Below are positions 1 through 9,278 of a stretch of DNA of 64,000 nt, piece by piece. Each line of letters starts with the position of its first letter. Position 1 is the first letter of the stretch. Location: assembly GCA_017942025.1 (NCBI GenBank), contig JAGAVH010000041.1:1-64000 (forward strand), given 5' to 3'. The position numbers and the translations under genes were made by a program. Source of the stretch: Ruminiclostridium sp. (lineage in GTDB: Bacteria; Bacillota; Clostridia; Oscillospirales; Ruminococcaceae). The notes below the pieces were generated by a model that was given only the letters and a program-made list of their open reading frames with translations, was not told where the DNA came from and did not search any database.

Positions 1-270
1 AAGTATTGGGAAGATATGAAGGATAAGATGTTGGATTATTACCTTTGCATCTATGATGATGTAGAAGCGAATTTCAACGTGCCAAAAGAATTTGAAAAAG
101 AGAATGTAACAAGGGATAAGGTGCTGAAAATCATAAAATTCAGCAGAATACATTTTTACGAAGACGGTGGAGGCTGTTTCCTTGGCGAGTGTCCGATTGC
201 GAATCCGGACGGAGAGGTGCTTGGTTTCGAGTTCACAGACGGCAAAATCGAGATAACAGAACTCTATTAA
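1..270 (+). CDS. Hypothetical protein, 5' end outside window (partial)
   Basis: The reading frame is open from the first base of the window, so this is probably the C-terminal part of a longer protein. The first in-window ATG (16) has no well-spaced Shine-Dalgarno sequence. The visible part is acidic and aromatic-rich and ends in a beta-rich stretch (motif CFLGECPIANPDGEVLGFEF). I do not recognise the family with certainty; it resembles small immunity-type proteins such as DUF2262, but this is only an impression. It is the first of a run of closely spaced plus-strand accessory genes, and the next gene starts 25 bases after its stop. Confidence 0.55.
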   Translation, partial: KYWEDMKDKMLDYYLCIYDDVEANFNVPKEFEKENVTRDKVLKIIKFSRIHFYEDGGGCFLGECPIANPDGEVLGFEFTDGKIEITELY

Positions 271-295
271 GCGAAAAGAGAGGTAAATCTTTAGT

Positions 296-814
296 ATGAA
301 AAACTTCAGAAACGGTATAACTCCAATAGTAAGAATAAAGAACCGTGAATATATGTACATCAAAAATACCATTTATGGATATTCACCTGAGCTGGAAGGG
401 CTTGGGTTTGAACACCATGAGGAAGCCCCGACGTACCGCGAGTATAGCCGAGCGGTAGATAAGAGCGAGATAGAATCGGCTTATCGGGTGAAATGTAATT
501 ACGGTATCTACAAAGGGGTACGGGTGCGGGTCGCAGATTATCAAAAGGATACAGGCAAGATATACATAATGGTTGGTGATGAGAAACAAGGTAAGGCGTT
601 AGGCATTGAGCCTTGGATTGACTACAATGACAAATGCATGCGTTATTATGAAACGTATGTTGATGTGTCTGAGGTTACGGATATTTATGAACAGCGAGAG
701 CCTGTGGAGGATCTCCCTTTCACCTGCCCTGAGATTGTTTATCTTAAAAAGGACGGCGAATGGATCTTGTGGCATGAGTATGGTGCCTTGTTAAAGGATG
801 ACGAGTGGGTTTAA
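296..814 (+). CDS. Hypothetical protein, possible immunity-type protein
   Basis: This is a 172-aa soluble protein with no signal peptide or membrane segment. It is rich in Tyr, Glu and Asp and has no motif I recognise. An AGAGAGG about 11 bases upstream supports the ATG. The C-terminus (motif HEYGALLKDDEWV) matters because its coding sequence recurs as a decayed fragment near 1904-1951, showing that a paralogue once followed the Sel1 gene. It lies 23 bases before the Sel1-repeat gene. Size, lack of signal and array context fit an immunity or accessory protein, but the function is unknown. Confidence 0.65.
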   Translation: MKNFRNGITPIVRIKNREYMYIKNTIYGYSPELEGLGFEHHEEAPTYREYSRAVDKSEIESAYRVKCNYGIYKGVRVRVADYQKDTGKIYIMVGDEKQGKALGIEPWIDYNDKCMRYYETYVDVSEVTDIYEQREPVEDLPFTCPEIVYLKKDGEWILWHEYGALLKDDEWV

Positions 815-837
815 AAACATTTTCAGGAGTAATGATT

Positions 838-1890
838 ATGGATATAAAAGGATACGAAAAATTTGGTGTTCTCCCATTTGCAAAGTGGGATTATGAACCT
901 GTAAAGGCAGCCAACGAGTTGATGATGTCAGGAAAAGTGGGAGAAGGTATAGAACAATTACAAAAGCTGGCAGAGGACGGGAATGCGATTGCCATGTTTT
1001 ATATGGGATATCACTATATTTACGGGAATGGTGTTGAAGAGGATGAAAAGAAGGCTGTGGAGTGGTATCGTAAAGCGGCTGATGCAGGAGAGATCGAGTC
1101 ACAGATGACTCTGGGATTTTCCTATCAAGTAGGACGATATGGTCTTGAAGAAGATTACCATAAAGCAATAGAGTGGTATGAAAAGGCAGCTATGCAAAAT
1201 TTCGCCGAAGCACAAGAATCTCTTGGGTGTATATATCTTTACAAAGGTTCTACGGAAGAAGACAATTCTAAAGCGATTTACTGGCTGACAAAAGCGGCAG
1301 AATCGGGTCATCCGCATGCACAATATGATTTGGCAGATTGTTATGCAGAAGGAAAGATTGTCAAACAGGACTATCAGCAAGCTCTCAAATGGTATAAGAA
1401 AGCCTCGGCAAATAAATATTGTGCGTATAATGCAGGTCGTATTTATTATGAAGTCGAAAAGAATTATGAAGAAGCACTTAAGTGGCTAAAATTAGCGGCA
1501 GAATCCAAAGAGAGCAGAGCACTGACACTTTTGGGCGAGATGTATGAAAAAGGCGAGGGTGTGCCTCAGGATATGAAAACTGCTGTCGATTATTATATGG
1601 ATGCCGCAGAACATGAAGATGGAAGAGGCCAATATAATTTAGCACGGTGCTATGAGAATGGAATTGTAGTGGAAAAAGACATCAGAAAGGCAGTGGAATG
1701 GTATAGGGAAGCTTCTTGGTATAAGGAGTATCGTGCAATAAACCGCCTCGGTGAGATGCTGATGGAAGGAATCCTTACAAATAAAAATAATGTTGAGCTT
1801 GCCCGTAAATATTTTGAGAAAGCTGCACGCTGCGGAAATGCTGATGCTCAGAAAAATCTGGAGAAGTATTTTGGTGAATGTGGTGAATAG
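838..1890 (+). CDS. Sel1-repeat (TPR-like) protein
   Basis: This 350-aa protein is built almost wholly of Sel1-like repeats of about 36 residues, with the pattern A(x)5LG.(Y/C)Y..G.....D..KA..WY.KAA (for example YGNGVEEDEKKAVEWYRKAA). About eight or nine repeats fill the chain from residue 45. Such repeats form alpha/alpha solenoids that bind other proteins. There is no signal peptide, so it should be cytoplasmic. An in-frame ATG exists at 805, but the AGGAG at 825-829 lies 8 bases before the ATG at 838, which is therefore preferred. Sel1 proteins are often found beside toxin-immunity genes, which fits the neighbours; its partner is unknown. Confidence 0.85.
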   Translation: MDIKGYEKFGVLPFAKWDYEPVKAANELMMSGKVGEGIEQLQKLAEDGNAIAMFYMGYHYIYGNGVEEDEKKAVEWYRKAADAGEIESQMTLGFSYQVGRYGLEEDYHKAIEWYEKAAMQNFAEAQESLGCIYLYKGSTEEDNSKAIYWLTKAAESGHPHAQYDLADCYAEGKIVKQDYQQALKWYKKASANKYCAYNAGRIYYEVEKNYEEALKWLKLAAESKESRALTLLGEMYEKGEGVPQDMKTAVDYYMDAAEHEDGRGQYNLARCYENGIVVEKDIRKAVEWYREASWYKEYRAINRLGEMLMEGILTNKNNVELARKYFEKAARCGNADAQKNLEKYFGECGE

Positions 1891-1903
1891 AAATGGCAGA
1901 TGA

Positions 1904-2519
<616 letters not shown>

Positions 2520-2573
2520 CGGATATCTTTAGAAGATGCTTTTGCCAGAGATAAAACGGAAAAGGACGGCAAT

Positions 2574-2777
2574 ATGAAAATAAAAGATTTAAAACCGGGA
2601 CTAAAGCCGTTTTTCATATTCGTAATTCTATTTGAAGCGGTGTATGTGATAGTAGCTATCCTGCTGGGTTATCCGATGTTGATAATAGCTGATAAGATAC
2701 GAATGCATAAGCACTTTAAGAATCGGGTTAAAACTAATCGAAAACAAGAGGAACTAAATGAAAATCTACGAGAATGA
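2574..2777 (+). CDS. Small single-pass membrane protein
   Basis: This 67-aa protein has one strong hydrophobic segment (about residues 12-38, FFIFVILFEAVYVIVAILLG) followed by a very basic tail (KIRMHKHFKNRVKTNRKQ). By the positive-inside rule the C-terminus would be cytoplasmic. AAAAGGA lies about 9 bases before the ATG. No family recognised. Small membrane proteins occur as immunity factors against membrane-active toxins, but nothing here shows that directly. Confidence 0.55.
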   Translation: MKIKDLKPGLKPFFIFVILFEAVYVIVAILLGYPMLIIADKIRMHKHFKNRVKTNRKQEELNENLRE

Positions 2778-2837
2778 ATACCAAAATTAAGTGTAACGAT
2801 TATAATAAAGTAAAAATTAATTCAGGAGGAAAAAACA

Positions 2838-3155
2838 ATGACAAGAGAATTTTTAGAAGAAAACTGGGCAGTATCATCCTACGACGAGGACACAATGTGT
2901 CAGATTGATTATTACATTGATGAGGATAATTGCGACGTTGGTAGCAAGGCGTATATGTATTCACATCTTGATGAAGAGCTTGTTGAAATGGAAATAGTAC
3001 ATATCATAGCACTTTCAAAGGATTTCGATCTGTATAACGAGCTTCTGGAAGATGACGACGTTCTTGTAAACGGTGAAGAAGAATACGGTGCAGACTGCAG
3101 TGCTGAATTTATCACAGATAACGACTCTTATCTTGTATGGTTCAAGAATGTATAA
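2838..3155 (+). CDS. 105-aa acidic protein, copy 1 of 2
   Basis: This is a very acidic 105-aa protein (motifs YYIDEDNCD, LLEDDDVLVNGEEEYGADC) with no signal or membrane segment. A copy at 8733-9050 differs at only two residues (Val to Ile in both cases), and the DNA match extends into the upstream AGGAGGAAAAAACA leader. The very strong ribosome binding site (AGGAGG at 2824-2829) fixes the start. Family not recognised; an immunity or anti-toxin role is inferred only from size, acidity, duplication and neighbours. Confidence 0.7.
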   Translation: MTREFLEENWAVSSYDEDTMCQIDYYIDEDNCDVGSKAYMYSHLDEELVEMEIVHIIALSKDFDLYNELLEDDDVLVNGEEEYGADCSAEFITDNDSYLVWFKNV

Positions 3156-3180
3156 CTGAAAGCAAGAAAGGAAAAGTGTT

Positions 3181-3660
3181 ATGATGACCAATGAAAGCTT
3201 AGCAGAGTTTGAAAAAGAAAACGAATATCCGTTTTACAAGACAGCGTATGTATCATATCCCGAATACACTATGATATATATGCTTAAATCCCCAAAGACC
3301 TGTGCTGTTAATGGCATTAAAGATGTAACGAATGAAAATCTGCATCTTGACATACCTGCCAGTGTTGAAATCGAGGGGAATACATACTATGTCAATGAAA
3401 TATTTGAAGAGGGCTTTTGGGATAATGACTATATAGAAGCTGTGACCATACCTGATACTGTTACCCGTATAGACAGAGGAGCGTTTCAGGGTTGTCGCTT
3501 CTTAAAGAGCGTATACATTCCCGATTCGGTAACCTTTATAGATGAGATTGCATTTGCATGTTGCGATTCCTTAGAATCCGTCAGCATACCGGGCGGAGAC
3601 ATCGAACTTGGAGACGAATGCTTTGACGATTGTCCGTTACTTACCATAACAAAGCGATAA
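3181..3660 (+). CDS. Short BspA-type leucine-rich repeat protein
   Basis: This 159-aa protein has about three LRR_5 (BspA/Treponema-type) repeats between residues 75 and 155, recognisable from I.IPDTVTRIDRGAFQGCRFLKSVYIPDSVT and the terminal FDDCPLLTI. There is no signal peptide, unlike most BspA surface proteins, so it should be cytoplasmic. Two consecutive ATGs occur at 3181 and 3184; AAAGGAAAAG sits just upstream. The same leader (GAAAGGAAAAGTGTTAT) precedes the next gene, which begins with the same kind of repeats, so the two probably arose by duplication. Confidence 0.8.
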   Translation: MMTNESLAEFEKENEYPFYKTAYVSYPEYTMIYMLKSPKTCAVNGIKDVTNENLHLDIPASVEIEGNTYYVNEIFEEGFWDNDYIEAVTIPDTVTRIDRGAFQGCRFLKSVYIPDSVTFIDEIAFACCDSLESVSIPGGDIELGDECFDDCPLLTITKR

Positions 3661-3682
3661 TGAAGAAAGGAAAAGTGTTATA

Positions 3683-6349
3683 ATGGATGAATCTAAACAA
3701 AGCTTAATAGATAATATCAAATATGAGATTACATCTGAGACAACATGTAAGGTTGTCGGCTATAAAGGTTGGCTTGTCAAAGTGATTATACCTGACGAGG
3801 TAACAATCGAAGGAAAACAGTATAGAGTTACTGTAATAGGTAAGGATTCTTTCAGTTGTTCTAATTTAACAAGTATTGAATTACCTTCGGGAATAACCGA
3901 GATTGAAGACCAGGCATTTATGGGGTGTACGTATCTGGAGAGTGTCAATCTTCCTGACGGACTTGATGCAATGGGAGATTCTGTTTTTGTTTATTGTAAG
4001 TTTATAGAAACGGTTAAGATTCCTGATTCCGTAAAAAAACTTGGCGAGTCTGTTTTTTATGGTTGCGAAAAACTGAAAAAAGTAAAACTGCCAAGCAGTC
4101 TTACAACTATTAGCAATACTTTCTTTTATGAGTGTAAGTCATTGGAAAGTATAGAAATTTCCGACGCAGTTAAGACAATCGCTGACTACGCTTTCTATGG
4201 ATGTGAAAAATTAAGCACAGTAAATTTGCCTTTTGGATTGGAGTCCTTGGGTGAAGGAGCATTTAAGGGATGTTTATCGTTAAAATACATTGAACTTCCG
4301 CAAACTCTGACACGAATAGGAGATATGGCGTTTACTGATTGTCCGTTATCAGAAGAAGTTAAATTACCGGATAGTTTTGTATCGGAAGAGATAAACTATG
4401 GGTTTAGCGAGGATGTCAGCAAGGTTGTTATTGATGACTCTGATAACAGCACAGAATCGGAATTTCAATACAATTCCGAAGATGAGATGTTTATTAATCC
4501 TTTTGAAATCGAAAGCAATATCATAAATATCCTGTCTTACAAAGGTGAACTGGTGAAAATCTTTTCTGACAAGATTGTGATTGGAGAAAAAGCACTTCCT
4601 GCTGAAAATGAAAACCGTTATTATTGTGAAAACGACGTGCTTACATATACAGACAGTGAAAATTTTTATGTATATGACGGTGAAAAATTTGTACTGAAAG
4701 AATGTAAATACAAAAATCACAACGATTATTTTTCACCTGAAATTTACTGCTCTATATTAACTGATACACAAAATTCTACTCAGCACATAGCCTTAAACGA
4801 CCATGGAAAAGAGTATTCATTTGAGTATAAATTCAAGAGTCCGCTTTCTGAATACTACTATTTTGCTAAGTCGGGCGTTTTGTTTTTTATGGAAACATTC
4901 ATTCCGAAACTTCGTTTCTTCTCAAAAACAGGAGAGGAATTATGGAGTTTAGAGTTAATTAAGGGTGATCGTTTCGAAGAAAGTTTTTTCTATGATATCG
5001 ACACTGCAAATATTGACCTTGAGAGCGACGGAATTATCATAAAAATCCAAAAAGGAGATAATATTTATACGGTTTGCTTTAACGTACCGAACGGTGAAGT
5101 TAACTGGTACCGTAAAGACAACCACCCTCTCCTGTTTACAGGTGCAAAGTGCAACGACGGTCTGATGCGTGGTGTGTTCCATTGCAAAGACAACGGTGAG
5201 CTTGTAACAGTAATGTTTGAAATAAATCCGTCAAACGGCAAAGCACATACATATTGTATTTCGGATAACGACAAAGCCAGAAAAATAACAGTATCAGATT
5301 TTGACACCGAATTGGAAAGATATAAATATATTTTAGATGGCGAAATCCTATACGCAATTAGTAAAAATGAAATAATAGTAGTTGACATAAACAAAAAAGT
5401 GATACTCAGCAGAAAAAAAGCACCTGCCTATGCTGAATATTATCAAAACTCTGCAATTTTAAATGACGGAAAACTGTATGTATGCTTGCAGTATGCTCTT
5501 ATGGACGCAGCCGATGTAATGAAAAAAATTGCAGAATACAGTCAAACAGCTATCGCTTCAAACACTGTGGACATGACAATGATGTCTATGCTTATGGATT
5601 ATTCTTCACACGTAAATGACAAACAAGAAATCTGGAAGTGCTACTATCTGTCCGATACACCGATTTTTGACGAGCTTTCGGAAATAGAAAAGCTGCAGGT
5701 TCTCACCGGATGTGAATGTGAAGATTTCGACGGCTCGGTTGAAAATTATTTCAAGTATCGTGAGATAGGCAAGAAAGAGGGCTATATTCCCGTTCTCGTT
5801 GCAACGGACGATATATTCTTTGAACAGCTTGAAGCACTTCTGAAATGCGATGGCAAAAGCTCTATCAGTAAGATCAAGGAAATCGTAGAGGAATACCATA
5901 AGAAGATGTTAGCGATGCCTGTAGAAGACGGCAAGGCTTATCTTGAAAAGAATCATATTGAAGCCGAATGGGATGAATCGGAGCTTGAATACGATGACTA
6001 CGAAGCGGAGGAACACTTTACAAAAGGCGGCTACATCGTGAAAGTGCCTGTTACCGAGCCTTGGCGTATCTGGGCATATCTGCCCTACGGCGGCTGGAAT
6101 GCTTGTCCTAAGGTTACAGAGCACATGGCGGTATCAAAGTACTGGTATGAGCAGTATGGCGCATACCCTGCCGCACTCTCTTATAACACTATTGATTATG
6201 CGGTAGAAAAGCCTGTAGAAGACCTTGAAAAGCTGGCAAATGAAATTGGTACGTACTGCTTCGATATTGTAGAGCAGGGCTGTGAAACCTACAGCGCTCT
6301 TGCGCTTGAGCTTAAGGATTCAAGGATATGGAATCTCTGGTGGGATTAA
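3683..6349 (+). CDS. LRR_5 - beta-rich - DUF4253 multidomain protein
   Basis: This 888-aa protein has three parts. Residues 1 to about 240 are BspA-type LRR_5 repeats (I.LPSGITEIEDQAFMGC and similar). Residues about 255 to 660 are beta-rich, with repeated short strands around aromatic residues and possible propeller character. Residues about 680 to 888 are a DUF4253 domain, recognisable by PVTEPWRIWAYLPYGGWNACP, the KYWYEQYGAYPAALS block and the terminal SRIWNLWWD. There is no signal peptide. The DUF4253 part is almost identical to that of the next gene, in protein and DNA, so a recent domain copy is likely. Function of DUF4253 is unknown. Confidence 0.8.
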   Translation: MDESKQSLIDNIKYEITSETTCKVVGYKGWLVKVIIPDEVTIEGKQYRVTVIGKDSFSCSNLTSIELPSGITEIEDQAFMGCTYLESVNLPDGLDAMGDSVFVYCKFIETVKIPDSVKKLGESVFYGCEKLKKVKLPSSLTTISNTFFYECKSLESIEISDAVKTIADYAFYGCEKLSTVNLPFGLESLGEGAFKGCLSLKYIELPQTLTRIGDMAFTDCPLSEEVKLPDSFVSEEINYGFSEDVSKVVIDDSDNSTESEFQYNSEDEMFINPFEIESNIINILSYKGELVKIFSDKIVIGEKALPAENENRYYCENDVLTYTDSENFYVYDGEKFVLKECKYKNHNDYFSPEIYCSILTDTQNSTQHIALNDHGKEYSFEYKFKSPLSEYYYFAKSGVLFFMETFIPKLRFFSKTGEELWSLELIKGDRFEESFFYDIDTANIDLESDGIIIKIQKGDNIYTVCFNVPNGEVNWYRKDNHPLLFTGAKCNDGLMRGVFHCKDNGELVTVMFEINPSNGKAHTYCISDNDKARKITVSDFDTELERYKYILDGEILYAISKNEIIVVDINKKVILSRKKAPAYAEYYQNSAILNDGKLYVCLQYALMDAADVMKKIAEYSQTAIASNTVDMTMMSMLMDYSSHVNDKQEIWKCYYLSDTPIFDELSEIEKLQVLTGCECEDFDGSVENYFKYREIGKKEGYIPVLVATDDIFFEQLEALLKCDGKSSISKIKEIVEEYHKKMLAMPVEDGKAYLEKNHIEAEWDESELEYDDYEAEEHFTKGGYIVKVPVTEPWRIWAYLPYGGWNACPKVTEHMAVSKYWYEQYGAYPAALSYNTIDYAVEKPVEDLEKLANEIGTYCFDIVEQGCETYSALALELKDSRIWNLWWD

Positions 6350-6386
6350 ACCGACAAACGAAACATTTACAACAGGAGGAAAAACT

Positions 6387-7478
6387 ATGATGGATCTATA
6401 TCAGGAAATGTGGACAAGTAAAAAGATAACAGGCGACAATTTCTGTTGTTGCGGCTCGGCGGGAAAGCATTGGCAAAACCATATAATGTTGAATCTTGCT
6501 GCGTATCCTTGTACCGCTTGTGGGTGTGCAAATAAAGCGACAGTAGGCGGTCATATCGTGAGCGAAAATTTTCCCGAAGGATATATCGTGCCGCTTTGCG
6601 ATTACTGCAACCAATCCGATGAGCCGATTAAGATTAAATATGGTGCCCTTTTTGTTTCTGCTGATCTGAGCATAACATGTCAGAAAGGAGGCAAGTCTAA
6701 AGCGAAAACCGAAGACCTGCCCACCGAAAAGACAGATGTTCAGGATAACGAAAAGATAGCTGATCAGGCTGACTTAAATATAGACGATGAGGATGATTTC
6801 GACCTGCTTAATGACTATGAGAAGCTGGGTGTTCTCACAGGATGTGAATGCGAGTTTGGCAGTTCGGTTGAAAATTATTTCAAGTATCGTGAGCAGGGCA
6901 AGAAAGAAGGCTATATTCCCGTTCTCGTTGCAACGGACGATATATTCTTTGAACAGCTTGAAATTCTTTTGAACTGCGAGGGTGAGCGCTCTATATCTAA
7001 AATCAAGGAAATCGTAGAGGAATACCACGAAAAGATGTTAGCGATGCCTGTAGAAGACGGCAAGGCTTATCTTGAAAAGAATCATATTGAAGCCGAATGG
7101 GATGAAGCAGAACTGGAAGATGATGAATATGAGGCGGAGGAACACTTTACAAGAGGTGGTTACATTGTGAAAGTTCCCGTTACCGAGCCTTGGCGTATCT
7201 GGGCATATCTGCCCTACGGCGGCTGGAATGCCTGCCCGAAGGTTACAGAACACATGGCGGTATCAAAGTACTGGTACGAACAGTATGGCGCTTATCCTGC
7301 CGCACTTTCTTATGACACTATCGATTATGCGGTAGAAAAGCCCGTAGAAGACCTTGAAAAGCTGGCAAATGAAGTTGGTACATACTGCTTCGATATTGTA
7401 GAGCAGGGCTGTGAGACCTACAGTGCTCTTGCACTTGAGCTTAAGGAATCAAGGATATGGAATCTCTGGTGGGATTAA
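6387..7478 (+). CDS. HNH-like zinc module fused to DUF4253
   Basis: This 363-aa protein starts at the ATG following AACAGGAGGAAAAACT (AGGAGG at 6374-6379); an upstream in-frame ATG at 6282 lies inside the previous gene and is rejected. Residues 1 to about 95 carry Cys clusters (FCCCGSAGKHW, CTACGCANKATVGGHIVSEN, VPLCDYCNQSD) that look like an HNH-type treble-clef zinc fold. A charged linker follows, then DUF4253 (about residues 155-363) ending in RIWNLWWD. The zinc module recurs alone at 8343-8648 and the DUF4253 module in the preceding gene, so this protein is a natural recombinant of two neighbours' parts. Nuclease activity is not established. Confidence 0.75.
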   Translation: MMDLYQEMWTSKKITGDNFCCCGSAGKHWQNHIMLNLAAYPCTACGCANKATVGGHIVSENFPEGYIVPLCDYCNQSDEPIKIKYGALFVSADLSITCQKGGKSKAKTEDLPTEKTDVQDNEKIADQADLNIDDEDDFDLLNDYEKLGVLTGCECEFGSSVENYFKYREQGKKEGYIPVLVATDDIFFEQLEILLNCEGERSISKIKEIVEEYHEKMLAMPVEDGKAYLEKNHIEAEWDEAELEDDEYEAEEHFTRGGYIVKVPVTEPWRIWAYLPYGGWNACPKVTEHMAVSKYWYEQYGAYPAALSYDTIDYAVEKPVEDLEKLANEVGTYCFDIVEQGCETYSALALELKESRIWNLWWD

Positions 7479-7517
7479 ACCGACAAATAAAAACATTTAC
7501 AACAGGAGAAAAATACA

Positions 7518-8279
7518 ATGACAAAAGGAACACTTACCTTAGGGGATCTTTTTTATGACGTCTATGAAACAAGGGCATTCGTGGAAAATCAGAATATGGA
7601 GCTTTATTTAGCTTTGGATGTTTATGCTTCTTTCAGAGTTAAATGCAAAAGAGGCGATAAAAGCTATCTGAGCGATCTGCAGCTGTTTCACGATAACAAC
7701 TTCAATACTCATGTTACATGCTACGAAGAGCTCAAAGGCAAAAAATACGTCTGGGAAAACGAATTTAACGAAGACGGAATAAATGCAGGCTGTCTGAATA
7801 CTGTGGAATATGAGTCTGTTATGAAGTCCACAATAGAAATTCTTGATGTGAACGGGAATGAGCTGACTGTACACTGGACGGGTGACGGTGGTGTATATTG
7901 GGCAGGATATGGTCTGGAACCCTTTGATACAACCTTTACTGTAACTCTTCCCGAAAAAGTAACTTATGTAATAGACGTCGCTAAGTGCACCAGAGTAAAG
8001 CTGAGTGAGAATACAGAGCTTGAACTGTTGAATATCGATGACTTCAGAAAGGAATCTGAACGAATAGATGCGACAAGAGAGTGGGATGACTTTAATACCG
8101 TCTTAAAGTTTAAGGTTATTCATGGTGGCACGGAATATCCGGGCGAGATCGTTTTTAAAAACGGAATGAAAAAATTTACGACCGTGCTTGATGATAAATG
8201 TCCGATCGCATTAAGGCTTAAAGATGTTAACATCCATTATACAAAAGAATACGAGAAGTTCGTATTTGAAATGGATTAA
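7518..8279 (+). CDS. Hypothetical protein of the accessory array
   Basis: This 253-aa protein has no signal peptide or membrane segment. It is predicted beta-rich, with many alternating hydrophobic stretches such as STIEILDVNGNELTVHWTGD and a Trp/Gly-rich block (GGVYWAGYGLEPFD). I recognise no family. The leader (ACATTTACAACAGGAG) is the same as that of the previous gene, and the 3' ends of the two preceding genes share the sequence running into this leader. It sits in the middle of the array with 39 bases before it and 63 after. Confidence 0.65.
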   Translation: MTKGTLTLGDLFYDVYETRAFVENQNMELYLALDVYASFRVKCKRGDKSYLSDLQLFHDNNFNTHVTCYEELKGKKYVWENEFNEDGINAGCLNTVEYESVMKSTIEILDVNGNELTVHWTGDGGVYWAGYGLEPFDTTFTVTLPEKVTYVIDVAKCTRVKLSENTELELLNIDDFRKESERIDATREWDDFNTVLKFKVIHGGTEYPGEIVFKNGMKKFTTVLDDKCPIALRLKDVNIHYTKEYEKFVFEMD

Positions 8280-8342
8280 GGTTGTTGCAAGGCTTTAGTT
8301 CGTTTAAAACAACAAAAACATACATAACAGGAGGAAAAAACT

Positions 8343-8648
8343 ATGATGGATTTATACAAAGAAATGTGGACAAGCAAGAAGGTAACGGGCAAGCGCTTCT
8401 GTCAATGCGGCTCGTGCAAGGCACATTGGGAAAACTTTATAGGCATGGAGCTTAAAGAGCAGAATTGCTCTGCTAAAGGATGCACAAACAGAGCAACAGT
8501 AGGCGGTCATATCGTAAGTGAAAATTATCCCGAAGGGTATATCGTGCCGCTTTGTGATTCCTGCAACCAGTCTGACGAGTCTTTTGAGGTTAAACCAAAT
8601 ACCGGTTTCGTTTCCGCCGATTTAAGCGTAAGCTGCGAAGAGGAATAA
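8343..8648 (+). CDS. Stand-alone HNH-like zinc module
   Basis: This 101-aa protein is the same module as the N-terminus of the 6387-7478 gene: MWTSKKVTGKRFCQCGSC, then CSAKGCTNRATVGGHIVSEN, then YIVPLCDSCNQSDE. The Cys/His spacing suggests one or two zinc sites in a treble-clef (HNH-like) fold. No clear catalytic HNH triad can be assigned, so it may bind nucleic acid or protein without cutting. AACAGGAGGAAAAAACT immediately upstream gives a strong ribosome binding site and is shared with other genes of the array. Confidence 0.7.
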   Translation: MMDLYKEMWTSKKVTGKRFCQCGSCKAHWENFIGMELKEQNCSAKGCTNRATVGGHIVSENYPEGYIVPLCDSCNQSDESFEVKPNTGFVSADLSVSCEEE

Positions 8649-8732
8649 GGCACGGCAGTTTTATTGCTCAGCCATTCACGGATAAGCAAATTCAATAAAC
8701 AATAAATACATTTACTACAGGAGGAAAAAACA

Positions 8733-9050
8733 ATGACAAGAGAATTTTTAGAAGAAAACTGGGCAGTATCATCCTACGACGAGGACACAATGTGTCAGAT
8801 CGATTATTACATTGACGAGGATAATTGCGACATTGGTAGCAAGGCGTATATGTATTCACATCTTGATGAAGAGCTTGTTGAAATGGAAATCGTACATATC
8901 ATAGCACTTTCAAAGGATTTCGATTTATATAACGAGCTTCTGGAAGATGACGACGTTCTTATAAACGGTGAAGAAGAATACGGTGCGGATTGCAGTGCTG
9001 AATTTATCACAGATAACGATTCGTATCTTGTATGGTTTAAGAACGTATGA
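8733..9050 (+). CDS. 105-aa acidic protein, copy 2 of 2
   Basis: This copy is nearly identical to the 2838-3155 protein (103 of 105 residues the same by eye), and the leader CAGGAGGAAAAAACA is also shared. The two copies are direct repeats about 5.9 kb apart bracketing the LRR/DUF4253/zinc-module genes. It is the last plus-strand gene of the array before a change in base composition. Function unknown. Confidence 0.7.
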   Translation: MTREFLEENWAVSSYDEDTMCQIDYYIDEDNCDIGSKAYMYSHLDEELVEMEIVHIIALSKDFDLYNELLEDDDVLINGEEEYGADCSAEFITDNDSYLVWFKNV

Positions 9051-9228
9051 TTGGACTTGTCAAGAATTTGCACCCCCTTTTGCAGATTTGCACCCCCTAA
9101 ACATGAATTAGGGCAAATTGTATCAAATCTACTGTTCTTTTTGTTCTTTTCGCTTTTCTCTTTTCGTCCTTCTCTCTTCTCTCAAATTGTCGTTTCCGGA
9201 GAAAAGATAAAATTCTGCTATACATACA

Positions 9229-9257
9229 TTGAATCAGATTGATAGATATGATATAAT
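9229..9257 (+). promoter_or_regulatory. Sigma-A promoter of the 9279 gene
   Basis: TTGAAT (9229-9234), a 17-base spacer and a perfect TATAAT (9252-9257) precede the AAGGTGGTGGTGG ribosome binding site and the ATG at 9279. The gene therefore has its own promoter, separate from the array. Confidence 0.75.
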
Positions 9258-9278
9258 AAAATCAAGGTGGTGGTGGAT

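Noticed and set aside
9051..9242. 63-aa open frame after the array
   Set aside because: No ribosome binding site, low-complexity Phe/Ser-rich translation, and it overlaps the promoter region of the next gene.
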